Positions 44,936 through 55,007 of a DNA stretch of 64,000 nucleotides are shown here, one piece after another. The stretch's first letter is position 1, and each line of letters begins with the position of its first letter. Both the position numbers and the translations under genes were made by a program. The stretch is from Rhodanobacter sp. C06 (GTDB lineage Bacteria; Pseudomonadota; Gammaproteobacteria; Xanthomonadales; Rhodanobacteraceae): contig NZ_MUNP01000037.1 in assembly GCF_002001105.1 (NCBI RefSeq), positions 1-64,000 on the forward strand, in the 5' to 3' direction. Below the pieces are notes generated by a model. It had not been told where the DNA came from and made no database searches. It saw only the letters and a list, made by a program, of their open reading frames with translations.

Positions 44936-46279
44936 ATGTCGGAACCGGTCGACAGCAGCCGCGAAGGCAACCTCGAAGCGCCCACCCGGCATCCGCTGGG
45001 CCAGGACGCCCCCGCGTTCTGGGATCAGGCCGCGCTAGCCGCGGAACTGGAGCGCGTGTTCAACATCTGCCACGGCTGCCGCCGCTGCGTGAGCCTGTGC
45101 CACGCCTTTCCCACCTTGTTCGACCTGATCGACGAGTCGAAGACGATGGAGATCGACGGCGTGGCCAAGGCGGACTACCCGAAGGTGGTCGAGCAGTGTT
45201 ATCTCTGCGACCTCTGCTACCAGACCAAGTGCCCGTACACGCCGCCGCATCCCTGGAACGTGGATTTCCCGCACCTGATGCTGCGCGCCAAGGCGGTCGA
45301 GTTCCGCGAGCACGGCGTGCCGCTGTCGGCGAAGATCCTTTCCAACACCCGCGCGGTGGGCAAGCTCGCCTCGATCCCGGTGGTGGTCGAGGTGGTCAAC
45401 GCCGCGAACCGCAACAAGGGTGCGCGCAAGCTGCTGGAGAAGACGCTGGGCGTGGATGCGCAGGCCCGCGTGCCCGCGTACCACACACCTACCGCGCGCA
45501 AGCGACTGAAGCCACTCGACGGTCACGGCGATGCGGTCCCCGCCGGACGCACGCGCGGCAAGCTGGCGATCTTCGCCACTTGCTACTGCGACCATTCCGA
45601 GCCCGGCGTGGTGGAAGCGCTCGCCGCGGTGCTGGCGCACAACGCCATCCCCAGCAAGCTGGTCGAGCAGGAAAGCTGCTGCGGCATGCCCAAGCTGGAG
45701 CTGGGCGACCTCGACACCGTGCGCAAGTACAAGGAGCGCAATATCCCCGTGCTGGCTCGGATGGCGCGCGAAGGCTGGGATTTCACCGCAGCGATTCCCT
45801 CCTGCGTGCTGATGTTCAAGCAGGAGCTGCCGCTGATGTTCCCCGACGACGCCGACGTGGCGCTGGTGCGCGAGCGCTTCTTCGACCCATTCGAATACCT
45901 CGCCGAGCGCCACAAGGCCGGCCTGCTGCAAACCGACTTCAAGACCTCGCTTGGAAAAGTCGCCTGGCAGGTGCCCTGCCACCAGCGCGTGCAGAAGATC
46001 GGCCCGAAGACGCGCGAGATCCTGCAACTGGTGCCGGGCACCGAAGTCATCACCATCGAGCGCTGCTCCGGCCACGACGGCACCTACGGCGTGAAGCACA
46101 AGACCTACGCGCTGTCGCGCAAGCTGGCCAAACCGGTGGAGAATCGCGTGGCGCAGGCCGAGCCCACCCACTTCACCAGCGACTGCCCGATGGCCGGCGG
46201 GCATATCGCACACGGGCTCGATGACAAACCGTCGGCCGAACATCCGCTCAGCCTGCTGCGCAAGGCTTACGGCATTTGA
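44936..46279 (+). CDS. Fe-S oxidoreductase with GlpC/HdrB-like CCG domains
   Basis: A 447-residue soluble protein. The N-terminal part has two 4Fe-4S cluster motifs, [16 protein letters not shown] near 44-59 and [18 protein letters not shown] near 88-105. The C-terminal half holds two cysteine-rich CCG-type domains ([11 protein letters not shown] with [15 protein letters not shown], and [10 protein letters not shown] with [11 protein letters not shown] and [13 protein letters not shown]). This resembles GlpC and heterodisulfide-reductase subunit B, and the family is annotated as heterodisulfide-reductase-related. The ATG at 44936 has GGAG six bases before; an ATG at 44906 is an alternative. 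It probably donates electrons to the rubrerythrin. Confidence 0.88.
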   Translation: MSEPVDSSREGNLEAPTRHPLGQDAPAFWDQAALAAELERVFNICHGCRRCVSLCHAFPTLFDLIDESKTMEIDGVAKADYPKVVEQCYLCDLCYQTKCPYTPPHPWNVDFPHLMLRAKAVEFREHGVPLSAKILSNTRAVGKLASIPVVVEVVNAANRNKGARKLLEKTLGVDAQARVPAYHTPTARKRLKPLDGHGDAVPAGRTRGKLAIFATCYCDHSEPGVVEALAAVLAHNAIPSKLVEQESCCGMPKLELGDLDTVRKYKERNIPVLARMAREGWDFTAAIPSCVLMFKQELPLMFPDDADVALVRERFFDPFEYLAERHKAGLLQTDFKTSLGKVAWQVPCHQRVQKIGPKTREILQLVPGTEVITIERCSGHDGTYGVKHKTYALSRKLAKPVENRVAQAEPTHFTSDCPMAGGHIAHGLDDKPSAEHPLSLLRKAYGI

Positions 46280-46394
46280 GGAGTGCGTTGAGAAGAGCAA
46301 GGAGCGAGAGAAAGCCTCGCAACTCGCCGGGCCGCTCCTGCTTTTGCCCTCTCTCACCACCGCACTTCTCTTCCCTCACTTCCGATCAAAGATC

Positions 46395-46976
46395 ATGGAC
46401 ATCCTCGAACGCGGCGACCTGCTCAGCCTGGAGAACTACGCGCTGGAACGCGCGGAGTTCCGCGCCCGCGTGATGGCGCACAAGAAGCAGCGCACCGTGC
46501 ACCTGGGCGGGCATCTCACGCTGATCTTCGAGGATCGCCTGAGCATCCAGTACCAGGTGCAGGAGATGCTGCGCATCGAGCGCATCTTCGAGCCCGCCGG
46601 TATCCAGGACGAGCTGGATGCCTACAACCCGCTGATCCCCGACGGCGACAACCTCAAAGCCACCTTGCTGATCGAGTATGACGACGTGGAGCAGCGCAAG
46701 CGCGAGCTGGTGCGCCTGCGCGGTATCGAGCACGTGATCACGCTGACCGTGCAGGGCCACGCACCGGCCATCGCGGTGGCCGACGAGGACATGGAGCGCA
46801 GCAACGAGGAAAAGACCGCCGCGGTGCACTTCCTGTGCTTCCCGCTGGACGCGGCGCGCATCGCCGCATGGAGGGCGGGCGCGCCGGTGACGCTGGCCTG
46901 CACGCTGCCGGCGATGCCGGTCGAGGCGGTACTGACGCCCGAGCAGCGCGACACGCTGGCCGCGGATTTCGACTGA
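46395..46976 (+). CDS. DUF3501 family protein
   Basis: A 193-residue protein of the DUF3501 family: MDILERGDLLSLENYALERAEFRARVMAHKKQRTVHLG, then FEDRLSIQYQVQEMLRIERIFE and LLIEYDDVEQRKRELVRLRGIE. No function is established. DUF3501 genes are repeatedly found next to rubrerythrin and CCG Fe-S genes. The start was placed at the ATG at 46395 because the upstream part of the frame is a shadow. It follows the Fe-S gene after about 115 bases and abuts the next gene without a gap. Confidence 0.85.
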   Translation: MDILERGDLLSLENYALERAEFRARVMAHKKQRTVHLGGHLTLIFEDRLSIQYQVQEMLRIERIFEPAGIQDELDAYNPLIPDGDNLKATLLIEYDDVEQRKRELVRLRGIEHVITLTVQGHAPAIAVADEDMERSNEEKTAAVHFLCFPLDAARIAAWRAGAPVTLACTLPAMPVEAVLTPEQRDTLAADFD

Positions 46977-47600
46977 ATGCGCCGCCCCTGGCTGGTCGCG
47001 GCCGCCCTGCTGGCGCTGTGGGGCGGCTGGTCATGGTGGCACATGCGGCCGCTGCATCCGCCACCGGGCGTGCTGGCGCCGGACGATCCCGTGCAGACAC
47101 CGCTGGCCGCTCCGATGGCGACTATCCGCATGGGGGACTTCACGCTCACCCCGCGCGCGCAGTTCGATCTCACCGCACGCGTGCTGTCCACCGAGCGCTA
47201 CCGTTTCGACGCCGGTGCCGCGCTGGTGCCCGAGGATTTCGCGCTGGGCTGGGGGCGCATGTCCGACAGCGCCGTGCTGCAGCAGATCGACATCACGCAG
47301 TCGGCGCGCTTCTACTACTGGAGCGTGCGACAGTTCCCGATCCCGCGCCGCGAGATCGAAACGCACAGCGCGAACATGCACCTGATCCCCGCCGATGCGG
47401 GCGTGCGCCGTGCACTGGGGCGCGTGCGCGTGGGCCAGTTGGTGGCGCTGGACGGCTACCTGGTGGACGCCGACCGCGCCGGCGGCTGGCACTGGCGCAC
47501 CTCGCTGACCCGCGACGATACCGGCGACGGCGCCTGCGAGTTGTTCTACGTGACGTCGGTCGATGTACCCGCCGGGCAGGTATCGTCCGGGGTGCAATAG
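46977..47600 (+). CDS. Unknown membrane-anchored protein after DUF3501
   Basis: A 207-residue protein with one N-terminal anchor (LVAAALLALWGGWSWW, residues 6-21). The exported domain contains WGRMSDSAVLQQIDITQSARFYYWSVRQFPIPRREIETHSANMHLIPAD and LVALDGYLVDADRAGGWHWRTSLTRDDTGDGACELFYV. I do not recognise a named family; it looks like a conserved hypothetical domain seen in several gammaproteobacteria. The ATG follows the DUF3501 stop codon directly, which suggests a joint role. Confidence 0.8.
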   Translation: MRRPWLVAAALLALWGGWSWWHMRPLHPPPGVLAPDDPVQTPLAAPMATIRMGDFTLTPRAQFDLTARVLSTERYRFDAGAALVPEDFALGWGRMSDSAVLQQIDITQSARFYYWSVRQFPIPRREIETHSANMHLIPADAGVRRALGRVRVGQLVALDGYLVDADRAGGWHWRTSLTRDDTGDGACELFYVTSVDVPAGQVSSGVQ

Positions 47601-47654
47601 CCGCCCGGATGCCTGGACGGCCCGTCGCCGGCATGCTCGCCGGCGGCATGGCGA

Positions 47655-48173
47655 TCAGTAGCGCAACAGCGCGTGCAGCGGCTGGCCGCCGTTCCAGCGC
47701 CCCCGCCCATGCAGCGCCTCCAGTTCGATGACCACCGACGCGCCCGCAAGCTCGGCGCCGAAGCGCTCGACCAGCGTCTGCGCCGCGGCCAGGGTGCCTC
47801 CAGTGGCCAGCACGTCGTCCACCAGCAGCACGCGTTCACCGCGTTGCAGCGCATCGCTGCGTGCCTCCAGCCGGTCGCTGCCGTATTCCAACTGGTAGTC
47901 CACCGCCAGCACCGGTGGTGGCAGCTTGCCCGGCTTGCGCAGTGGCACGAAGCCCGCGTGCAGCACCTGCGCCAACGCAGCCCCGAAGATGAAGCCGCGC
48001 GCCTCGATGCCGCACACTGTCTGCACTCCGGCATCCCGCCATGGTGCAGCCAACGCGGCGATGCATTCCGCAAAACCGTGCACATCGGCCAGCAGCGGGG
48101 TGATGTCGCGGAACAGCACGCCTGGCTTGGGGAAGTCCGGCACGGCGCGTATCAATCCGGCAAAAGCAGGCAT
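47655..48173 (-). CDS. apt: Adenine phosphoribosyltransferase
   Basis: A 172-residue enzyme that converts adenine and PRPP to AMP in purine salvage. It opens MPAFAGLIRAVPDFPKPGVLFRDITPLL, aligning with the E. coli enzyme. The core VCGIEARGFIFGAALA and the PRPP-binding loop VLLVDDVLATGGTL are intact. I chose the ATG at 48173, which has GGAG upstream; ATGs at 48185 and 48236 would lengthen the N-terminus without matching the family. Confidence 0.95.
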   Translation of the reverse strand: MPAFAGLIRAVPDFPKPGVLFRDITPLLADVHGFAECIAALAAPWRDAGVQTVCGIEARGFIFGAALAQVLHAGFVPLRKPGKLPPPVLAVDYQLEYGSDRLEARSDALQRGERVLLVDDVLATGGTLAAAQTLVERFGAELAGASVVIELEALHGRGRWNGGQPLHALLRY

Positions 48174-48244
48174 CGGGTTCTCCATGGTGATCGGGTGCGG
48201 CGTGCCGGCACGGGCATTCGACGCCGAAGCGGACACCGCGCGGC

Positions 48245-48523
48245 TCAGCAGGGCACGGCCAGCGGATCGCCGGGATCGTCGCCCAGCTCGCGCATGGCCT
48301 CGCGCGCCTCGGCCAGCTGCGCCTCGACCTCGCGCACGATACCCTCGGCGACACCCAGGCTGGAATCGGGCACCATCACCGCGAGATAGTCCAGCGCCGG
48401 CAGCTGACCCACTCCGCCGGTGAGGTACTCGCCGGCGATGAAAGCGGGAATCTGCGCATGCTCCAGCGCATCCTTCACCAGGTGCGCATCGAACAGGTTT
48501 TCGGCGCGGTAGACGGTATGCAT
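48245..48523 (-). CDS. DUF2007 family protein
   Basis: A 92-residue protein: MHTVYRAENLFDAHLVKDALEHAQIPAFIAGEYLTGGVGQLPALDYLAVMVPDSSLGVAEGIVREVEAQL. This is the DUF2007 (putative signal-transducing) fold, related to ACT-like or PII-like small proteins. No ligand or partner is known. The ATG at 48523 lies near an upstream divergent diguanylate cyclase gene; apt follows on the same strand after about 70 bases. Confidence 0.88.
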   Translation of the reverse strand: MHTVYRAENLFDAHLVKDALEHAQIPAFIAGEYLTGGVGQLPALDYLAVMVPDSSLGVAEGIVREVEAQLAEAREAMRELGDDPGDPLAVPC

Positions 48524-48658
48524 GAGCCGCACGCTAGCCCCGCCGCACGCCGACGGCAAGCCCCGCGGCGCCCCAGTAGCGGCGCGGCGGCCATCTGCTC
48601 TATCGTCGCGCCAGCGGCGCCGGTAGCGACGCAAGGCGACACGGGGGATGGCCAGCCT

Positions 48659-49714
48659 ATGGGCAAGCGCGACGAAGGCTTGAGGTTCGTGAGCCTGGCG
48701 CATCGTCTGCGCACGTTGGGGCTGGGGCTGGGCATGCTGCCGGTGGCGGCCGTGCTGTACCAGCAGCAGGCGCCGGCTTGGCTGTGGTCGCTGCTGCTCG
48801 CCAACGGCTTGCTGTGGCCGCACCTGGCGTGGCTGCACGCCGTGCGCGCCACGCGGCCGGTGCAGCACGAACAGTTCAACCTGATGGCCGACTCGGCCAT
48901 GCTGGGGACGTGGATCGCGGTGATGCGGTTCAACCTGCTGCCCTGCGTGATGCTGGCCTCGATGATGGCAATGGATCGCATCAGCGCCGGCGGCGGGCGG
49001 GTGCTGCTGCGCGCGCTGCTGCTGCAGGTCGCGGCCTGCGCGCTGGTCGCGTGGCTGGGCGGCTTCGCCTGGCAGCCGACCAGCGACATGTTCGACATCG
49101 TCGCCTGCATCCCGATGATGGCGATCTATCCGGTCTGGCTGAGTACGGTGAACTTCAAGTTCGGCCGCCGCATCCGCCAGCAGAACCGCCTGCTGGAACA
49201 GCTCAACCGTACCGACACGCTCACCGGCCTCGCCAACCGCGCGCACTGGCTGGAAACGGCCGCGCACGAGATGCACCGCTACCTGCGCAACCAGCGGCCG
49301 GCCACGCTGATCCTGCTCGACATCGACGGTTTCAAGCAGGTCAACGACCGCCACGGCCACGCCACCGGCGATGCCCTGCTGCAGGAGATCGCCGCAGTGC
49401 TGCGCGAGAGCCTGCGCAGCGTGGATACGCCCGGCCGCCTCGGCGGCGACGAATTCGGCGTGGTGCTGCCGGAGACCAGCCTCGAACGCGCCCGCGAGGT
49501 GGCCGAGCGGATCCGCCAGCGGGTCGAGCGGATCGGTCGTGGCGACGGCTCGTCCGTGCACCCGTGCACGCTCAGCCTGGGCGTGGCGGAGGTCGGGCCG
49601 CGGCACGCCAACGTGGAAGCCTGGATCAAGCAGGCTGATGTCACGCTGTACCTGGCCAAGGCGCAGGGCCGCAACCAGGTCTGCGCGAACCCGGCCGAAG
49701 TCGCGGCGCACTGA
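48659..49714 (+). CDS. MASE2-GGDEF diguanylate cyclase
   Basis: A 351-residue membrane diguanylate cyclase. The first 170 residues are a MASE2-type multi-pass sensory region (LRTLGLGLGMLPVAAVLYQQQAPAWLW; TSDMFDIVACIPMMAIYPVW). The GGDEF domain follows: RTDTLTGLANRAHWLE, LILLDIDGFKQVNDRHGHATGD, and an intact GGDEF motif LGGDEFGVVLP. The inhibitory I-site RxxD (RSVD) stands five residues before GGDEF, so the enzyme is probably active and feedback-inhibited by c-di-GMP. The start ATG at 48659 gives a reasonable first TM. The longer open frame upstream is a shadow. Confidence 0.9.
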   Translation: MGKRDEGLRFVSLAHRLRTLGLGLGMLPVAAVLYQQQAPAWLWSLLLANGLLWPHLAWLHAVRATRPVQHEQFNLMADSAMLGTWIAVMRFNLLPCVMLASMMAMDRISAGGGRVLLRALLLQVAACALVAWLGGFAWQPTSDMFDIVACIPMMAIYPVWLSTVNFKFGRRIRQQNRLLEQLNRTDTLTGLANRAHWLETAAHEMHRYLRNQRPATLILLDIDGFKQVNDRHGHATGDALLQEIAAVLRESLRSVDTPGRLGGDEFGVVLPETSLERAREVAERIRQRVERIGRGDGSSVHPCTLSLGVAEVGPRHANVEAWIKQADVTLYLAKAQGRNQVCANPAEVAAH

Positions 49715-49796
49715 GTCGTCCAGCCCCCGTAACTTCGGTCGCCAGCGGGGACAAGGTAAACTTCGCGGATTCTTTCGCCAGCCCGCGAGTCGCTTC

Positions 49797-51557
<1,761 letters not shown>

Positions 51558-51562
51558 GCGCG

Positions 51563-52123
51563 ATGTTCCTGCCGCGCCAGATCCACCTCACCCTGCCGCC
51601 GTGGGTCGACGAGTTCGTCGACGACACGCGCCACTACGTCACCGACGAGGAGCGCGTGGGCCTGGCCATCGCGCTCTCCCGCCGCAACATCGAGCACGGT
51701 CCCGGCGGCCCGTTCGGCGCCGCGGTGTTCAATGCCGAGGGTCGCGTGGTGTCGGTGGGCGTGAACCGCGTGGTGCCGCAGACCTGCTCGGTGGCGCACG
51801 CGGAAATGCTGGCCTACATGAGCGCGCAGCAACGCCTCGCCAGCTTTCGCCTCAACGCCGACGGCGGCCGCTACACGCTGGCCACCAGTGCCCAGCCCTG
51901 CTGCCAGTGCTACGGCGCCACGGTGTGGGCCGGCGTCGACGAGCTGCTGATCGGCGCGCGCGCCGAGGATGTCGAGGAACTCACCGAGTTCGACGAAGGC
52001 CCGCTGCCCGCCGACTGGATCGGCGAGCTCGCGCGCCGCGGCATCGCGGTGCGCCGCGACATCCTGCGCAACGAGGCGCGCGACGTGCTCGCCAGCTACG
52101 GCGCCCGCGGCGCAGCGTATTGA
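51563..52123 (+). CDS. Nucleoside/nucleobase deaminase (CDA superfamily)
   Basis: A 186-residue zinc deaminase. The catalytic HAE is in VAHAEMLAYM near 90, and the zinc Cys pair is in AQPCCQCYGATVWAGVDELLIGA near 115 (PCCQC). GPGGPFGAAVFNAEGRVVSVG precedes as the base-binding strand. The position-specific pattern is that of guanine/nucleoside deaminases, but the substrate cannot be read from sequence. It begins six bases after the glnS stop and overlaps the following TVP38-like gene. Confidence 0.85.
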   Translation: MFLPRQIHLTLPPWVDEFVDDTRHYVTDEERVGLAIALSRRNIEHGPGGPFGAAVFNAEGRVVSVGVNRVVPQTCSVAHAEMLAYMSAQQRLASFRLNADGGRYTLATSAQPCCQCYGATVWAGVDELLIGARAEDVEELTEFDEGPLPADWIGELARRGIAVRRDILRNEARDVLASYGARGAAY

Positions 52124-52842
52124 AACGCCTGCGCGCCGCCTTGCCGCTGGTCCTGCTGCTGGTCGCCGGGATCGTGCTGTACGCCTCGGGCGCGCTGGAC
52201 CGGCTGAGCCCGCAGCACCTGGTCGCCCATCAGCACGAGCTGCACGCGCACATCGCCGCACATCCGTGGCTGAGCCGGCTGGCCTACGTCGGCCTGCTCG
52301 CGCTGGCGATGTCCACCGGCATCCCCGGCACCATCGTGATCATCCTTGCCGGCGGCTTCGCGTTCGGTGTCGTCGACGGCACGCTGTGTTCCTCGGCGGG
52401 CCTGACCCTCGGTTCGCTGATCCTGTACCTTGCCAGCCGCTACGCCTTCGGCGCGGGCACGCGCCCGCCGCCGCCGTTCGCCGCCCGGCTGCACCACGGC
52501 TTCGAACGCCATCCGGTGAGCTACACCCTGTTTCTGCGCTTCGTGCCGGTGATGCCGTTCGGCGCGGTCACCGTGGGGTTGGCCTGGCTGCGCTGCCCGC
52601 TGTGGCTGTTCCTGGGCGCCAGCTGGCTGGGCGGCACGGTGTCGCTGGTGTTCGAATGCTCGATCGGCGCAGGGCTGGGCGAGGCGCTGGGCCGCGACGG
52701 CGCGCTCGACGTCGGACTCTTCCTGCATCCCTCGGTGCTGTTGCCGATGGGCGCACTGGCCCTGCTGGCGCTGTTGCCGCTGGCAGTCGAGCGCCTTACC
52801 CGGCGCTGGCGGCAGGCCCAGCCGCCGGACCCGCGAGACTGA
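52120..52842 (+). CDS. TVP38/TMEM64-family (DedA-like) membrane protein
   Basis: A 240-residue multi-pass membrane protein. A TTG start at 52120 overlaps the deaminase stop (TTGA). Visible are the first TM LPLVLLLVAGIVLYASG, then YVGLLALAMSTGIPGTIVIILAGGFAFGVVDG, the ETRxP-like glycine-rich SSAGLTLGSLILYLASRYAFG, and FLRFVPVMPFGAVTVGLAWL. This is the SNARE-associated/TVP38 architecture with re-entrant loops, implicated in lipid or ion homeostasis. The TTG start is inferred because no ATG lies in frame near it. Confidence 0.83.
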   Translation: MKRLRAALPLVLLLVAGIVLYASGALDRLSPQHLVAHQHELHAHIAAHPWLSRLAYVGLLALAMSTGIPGTIVIILAGGFAFGVVDGTLCSSAGLTLGSLILYLASRYAFGAGTRPPPPFAARLHHGFERHPVSYTLFLRFVPVMPFGAVTVGLAWLRCPLWLFLGASWLGGTVSLVFECSIGAGLGEALGRDGALDVGLFLHPSVLLPMGALALLALLPLAVERLTRRWRQAQPPDPRD

Positions 52843-52917
52843 GCGCCCACAGCGTTTGCTAATCATCCGGCGCGCATGCTTGGCGGAACTGTGTCGTCCA
52901 TCCCGCCGGAGCCCGTC

Positions 52918-53913
52918 ATGAAGTCCATCGCCTCGCTGCTGTTCCTCGCCGTCGGCAGTGCCGCCGCCGCATCGGCCTTCGCCGCCACGCCGGATTACGC
53001 CGTACTGCAGCGCCACCCGCTGGGCGGCAGCGGCGGTTGGGACTACCTCACCATCGACGCGGCCACGCACCACCTGCTGATCGCCCGCAACGACCGCGTG
53101 ATGGTGGTGGACACGGAGAATGGCAAGCTCACCGGCGAGATCCCCGGCATGCAGCACATCCACGGCATCGCGCTGGTGCCGAAGCTGCGCCACGGCTACG
53201 TCAGCGACGGCGCCGCCAACAGCGTCCACGTGATCGACCTGGATACGCTGAAAGACCTGCGCGACATCCCGATCGCGGGCAAGGGCCCCGACGCCATCGT
53301 GTTCGATCCGGCCAGCGGCCACGTGCTGACCATGAACGGCCACAGCGGCGACGCCAGCGTGATCGATCCGGCCAGCGACAAGGCCATCGCCGAGATCGCC
53401 CTGCCCGGCCGCCCGGAGTTCGCGGTCAGCGATGGCCAAGGCCACGTGTTCGCGAACCTCGAGGACAAGAACGAGCTGGCGCGCATCGACACGAAGACGG
53501 ACAAGGTCGACGCCGTGTGGAAGCTCGCGCCCTGCGACTCGCCCAGCGGGCTGGCCATCGACACGCAGTCGCACCGCCTGTTCTCGGTCTGCGACAACCA
53601 GTTGATGGTGGTTACCGATGCCAATGACGGCCACCAGGTCACCACCGTGGCGATCGGCAAGGGTCCGGACGCCGCCCGCTTCGATCCCGCCACCCGGCTG
53701 GTCTACAGCTCCAACCACGACGGCACGCTGACCGTCGTGCACGAGGACGATGCCGACCATTACCGCGTGCTGGCGAACGTGCCCACCCAGGTCGGCGCGC
53801 GCACCATGGCGCTGGACAAGGCCACCCATCGCGTCTGGCTGGTCGCCGCCGCCCCCGCGCCGCGTGGCGCGCCGGTGAAGGACTTCACCGCGCTGGTAGT
53901 GGGTACGCGGTGA
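52918..53913 (+). CDS. Exported YncE-like beta-propeller protein
   Basis: A 331-residue periplasmic protein with a signal peptide ending at SAFAA (about 23). It is built of about seven WD/NHL/YVTN-type blades, e.g. GGWDYLTIDAATHHLLIARND, KLRHGYVSDGAANSVHVIDLDTLKDL and GKGPDAIVFDPASGHVLTMNGH. This is the YncE-like (surface-layer, YVTN) propeller fold; ligands are unknown, DNA or metal complexes having been proposed for relatives. GGAG stands 11 bases before the ATG. It is convergent with tRNA-Lys. Confidence 0.88.
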   Translation: MKSIASLLFLAVGSAAAASAFAATPDYAVLQRHPLGGSGGWDYLTIDAATHHLLIARNDRVMVVDTENGKLTGEIPGMQHIHGIALVPKLRHGYVSDGAANSVHVIDLDTLKDLRDIPIAGKGPDAIVFDPASGHVLTMNGHSGDASVIDPASDKAIAEIALPGRPEFAVSDGQGHVFANLEDKNELARIDTKTDKVDAVWKLAPCDSPSGLAIDTQSHRLFSVCDNQLMVVTDANDGHQVTTVAIGKGPDAARFDPATRLVYSSNHDGTLTVVHEDDADHYRVLANVPTQVGARTMALDKATHRVWLVAAAPAPRGAPVKDFTALVVGTR

Positions 53914-53962
53914 GGCGCTGCAACGCACGAGCCGGGCAAGCGGCCATCCAAGCCGCCATTCC

Positions 53963-53992
53963 AAAAAAAAGGAGCGCCCTTGCGAGCGCTCC
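53963..53992 (-). terminator. Terminator after tRNA-Lys
   Basis: On the minus strand GGAGCGC pairs with GCGCTCC around TCGCAAGG and is followed by eight T residues. It ends the tRNA-Lys transcript nine bases beyond the CCA. Confidence 0.9.
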
Positions 53993-54000
53993 GGAAATCT

Positions 54001-54076
54001 TGGTGGGTCGTCCGGGACTCGAACCCGGGACCAATGGATTAAAAGTCCAGTGCTCTACCAGCTGAGCTAACGACCC
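54001..54076 (-). tRNA. tRNA-Lys (anticodon TTT)
   Basis: A 76-base tRNA on the minus strand. The acceptor stem GGGTCGT pairs with ACGACCC and CCA is encoded. The D arm is AGCTCAGCTGGTAGAGCA, the anticodon loop is CTTTTAA with TTT, and the T arm carries GGTTCGAGTCC. All parts pair normally. It lies 59 bases after queC and has its own strong terminator. This tRNA, after queC, is a known integration site for genomic islands in Pseudomonas. Confidence 0.97.
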
Positions 54077-54135
54077 GTCATCAAGCGGACTGGCGATTTT
54101 AGGGATTGCGCCGCAAGCACACAAGCAAAGATGGC

Positions 54136-54840
54136 TCAGACATAACGCGTGGGATCGGACAGGCCTGCCTCGCGGAAACCTTGCGCACGCAGGCGGCAGG
54201 CGTCGCAGTGGCCGCAGGCGCGACCCTCGGCGTCGGCCTGGTAACAGCTCACCGTGGCGGAAAAATCCACGCCCAGCCGCGCGCCCTCGCGCGCGATGTC
54301 GGCCTTGCTCATCGCCATCAGCGGCGCGTGGATGCGGATGCCCGCGCCCTCCACGCCGGCCTTGGTGGCGACGTTGGCCAGTCGCTCGAAGGCCTCGACG
54401 AAGGCGGGGCGGCAGTCGGGATAGCCCGAGTAGTCCACCGCGTTGACGCCGCACCAGATGTCGCAAGAGCCCAGCACCTCGGCCCAGCCCAGTGCGATCG
54501 ACAGCATGATGGTGTTGCGCGCCGGCACGTAGGTCACCGGGATGTGGCCGTCGCCGTCGTGGGCGTCGTCATCCAGCGGCACAGCGATGTCGGCGGTGAG
54601 CGCCGAACCACCGATGCTGCGCAGATCGACGTGCACGGTCTTGTGCTCGACCGCGCCGAGCATTTTCGACACCCGCCCCGAAGCTTCCAGCTCCGAACTG
54701 TGGCGCTGGCCATAGGCCACGCTGAGCGCATGCACCTGGTAGCCCCGTTCGCGCACGATGGCAATGGTGACGGCCGAGTCCATGCCACCGGAAACGAGCA
54801 CGACGGCCTTGCGGGGAAGTGTTTCAGACATGGGATTCAT
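54136..54840 (-). CDS. queC: 7-cyano-7-deazaguanine synthase
   Basis: A 234-residue ATP-dependent enzyme that converts 7-carboxy-7-deazaguanine to preQ0 in queuosine synthesis. The PP-loop is [11 protein letters not shown] near 16-25. The C-terminal zinc cluster is [28 protein letters not shown]-type and [20 protein letters not shown] regions are typical of QueC. The ATG at 54840 or that at 54831 could be used. It follows queE on the same strand after a palindrome-bearing 167-base gap. Confidence 0.96.
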   Translation of the reverse strand: MNPMSETLPRKAVVLVSGGMDSAVTIAIVRERGYQVHALSVAYGQRHSSELEASGRVSKMLGAVEHKTVHVDLRSIGGSALTADIAVPLDDDAHDGDGHIPVTYVPARNTIMLSIALGWAEVLGSCDIWCGVNAVDYSGYPDCRPAFVEAFERLANVATKAGVEGAGIRIHAPLMAMSKADIAREGARLGVDFSATVSCYQADAEGRACGHCDACRLRAQGFREAGLSDPTRYV

Positions 54841-54954
54841 CCACTGGGCTACGACCGGTCACCGGTCGGAAAACGCTTACGGCGACACAGGCCGCAGCGC
54901 GGGATTCGCTTGTCGTCCGTGGCGGCACGGCCAGCGCGAATTTTCCTGGGAAGT

Positions 54955-54972
54955 GCGGCCATCGATGGCCGC
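54955..54972. repeat. Perfect 18-bp palindrome between queE and queC
   Basis: GCGGCCATCGATGGCCGC is its own reverse complement. It sits about 115 bases upstream of the queC ATG, flanked by CCTTTTGACTCTCGCGCCC. An operator, attenuator or dispersed repeat are possible. Confidence 0.6.
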
Positions 54973-55007
54973 CTTTTGACTCTCGCGCCCAAGGACGAAC
55001 GCACTCA

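Noticed and set aside
54841-55007. queE-queC gap as a third copy of the 162-bp element
   Set aside because: It has a central palindrome and a similar length, but its ends do not match the GGAGC...GAAAC termini and the palindrome sequence differs.
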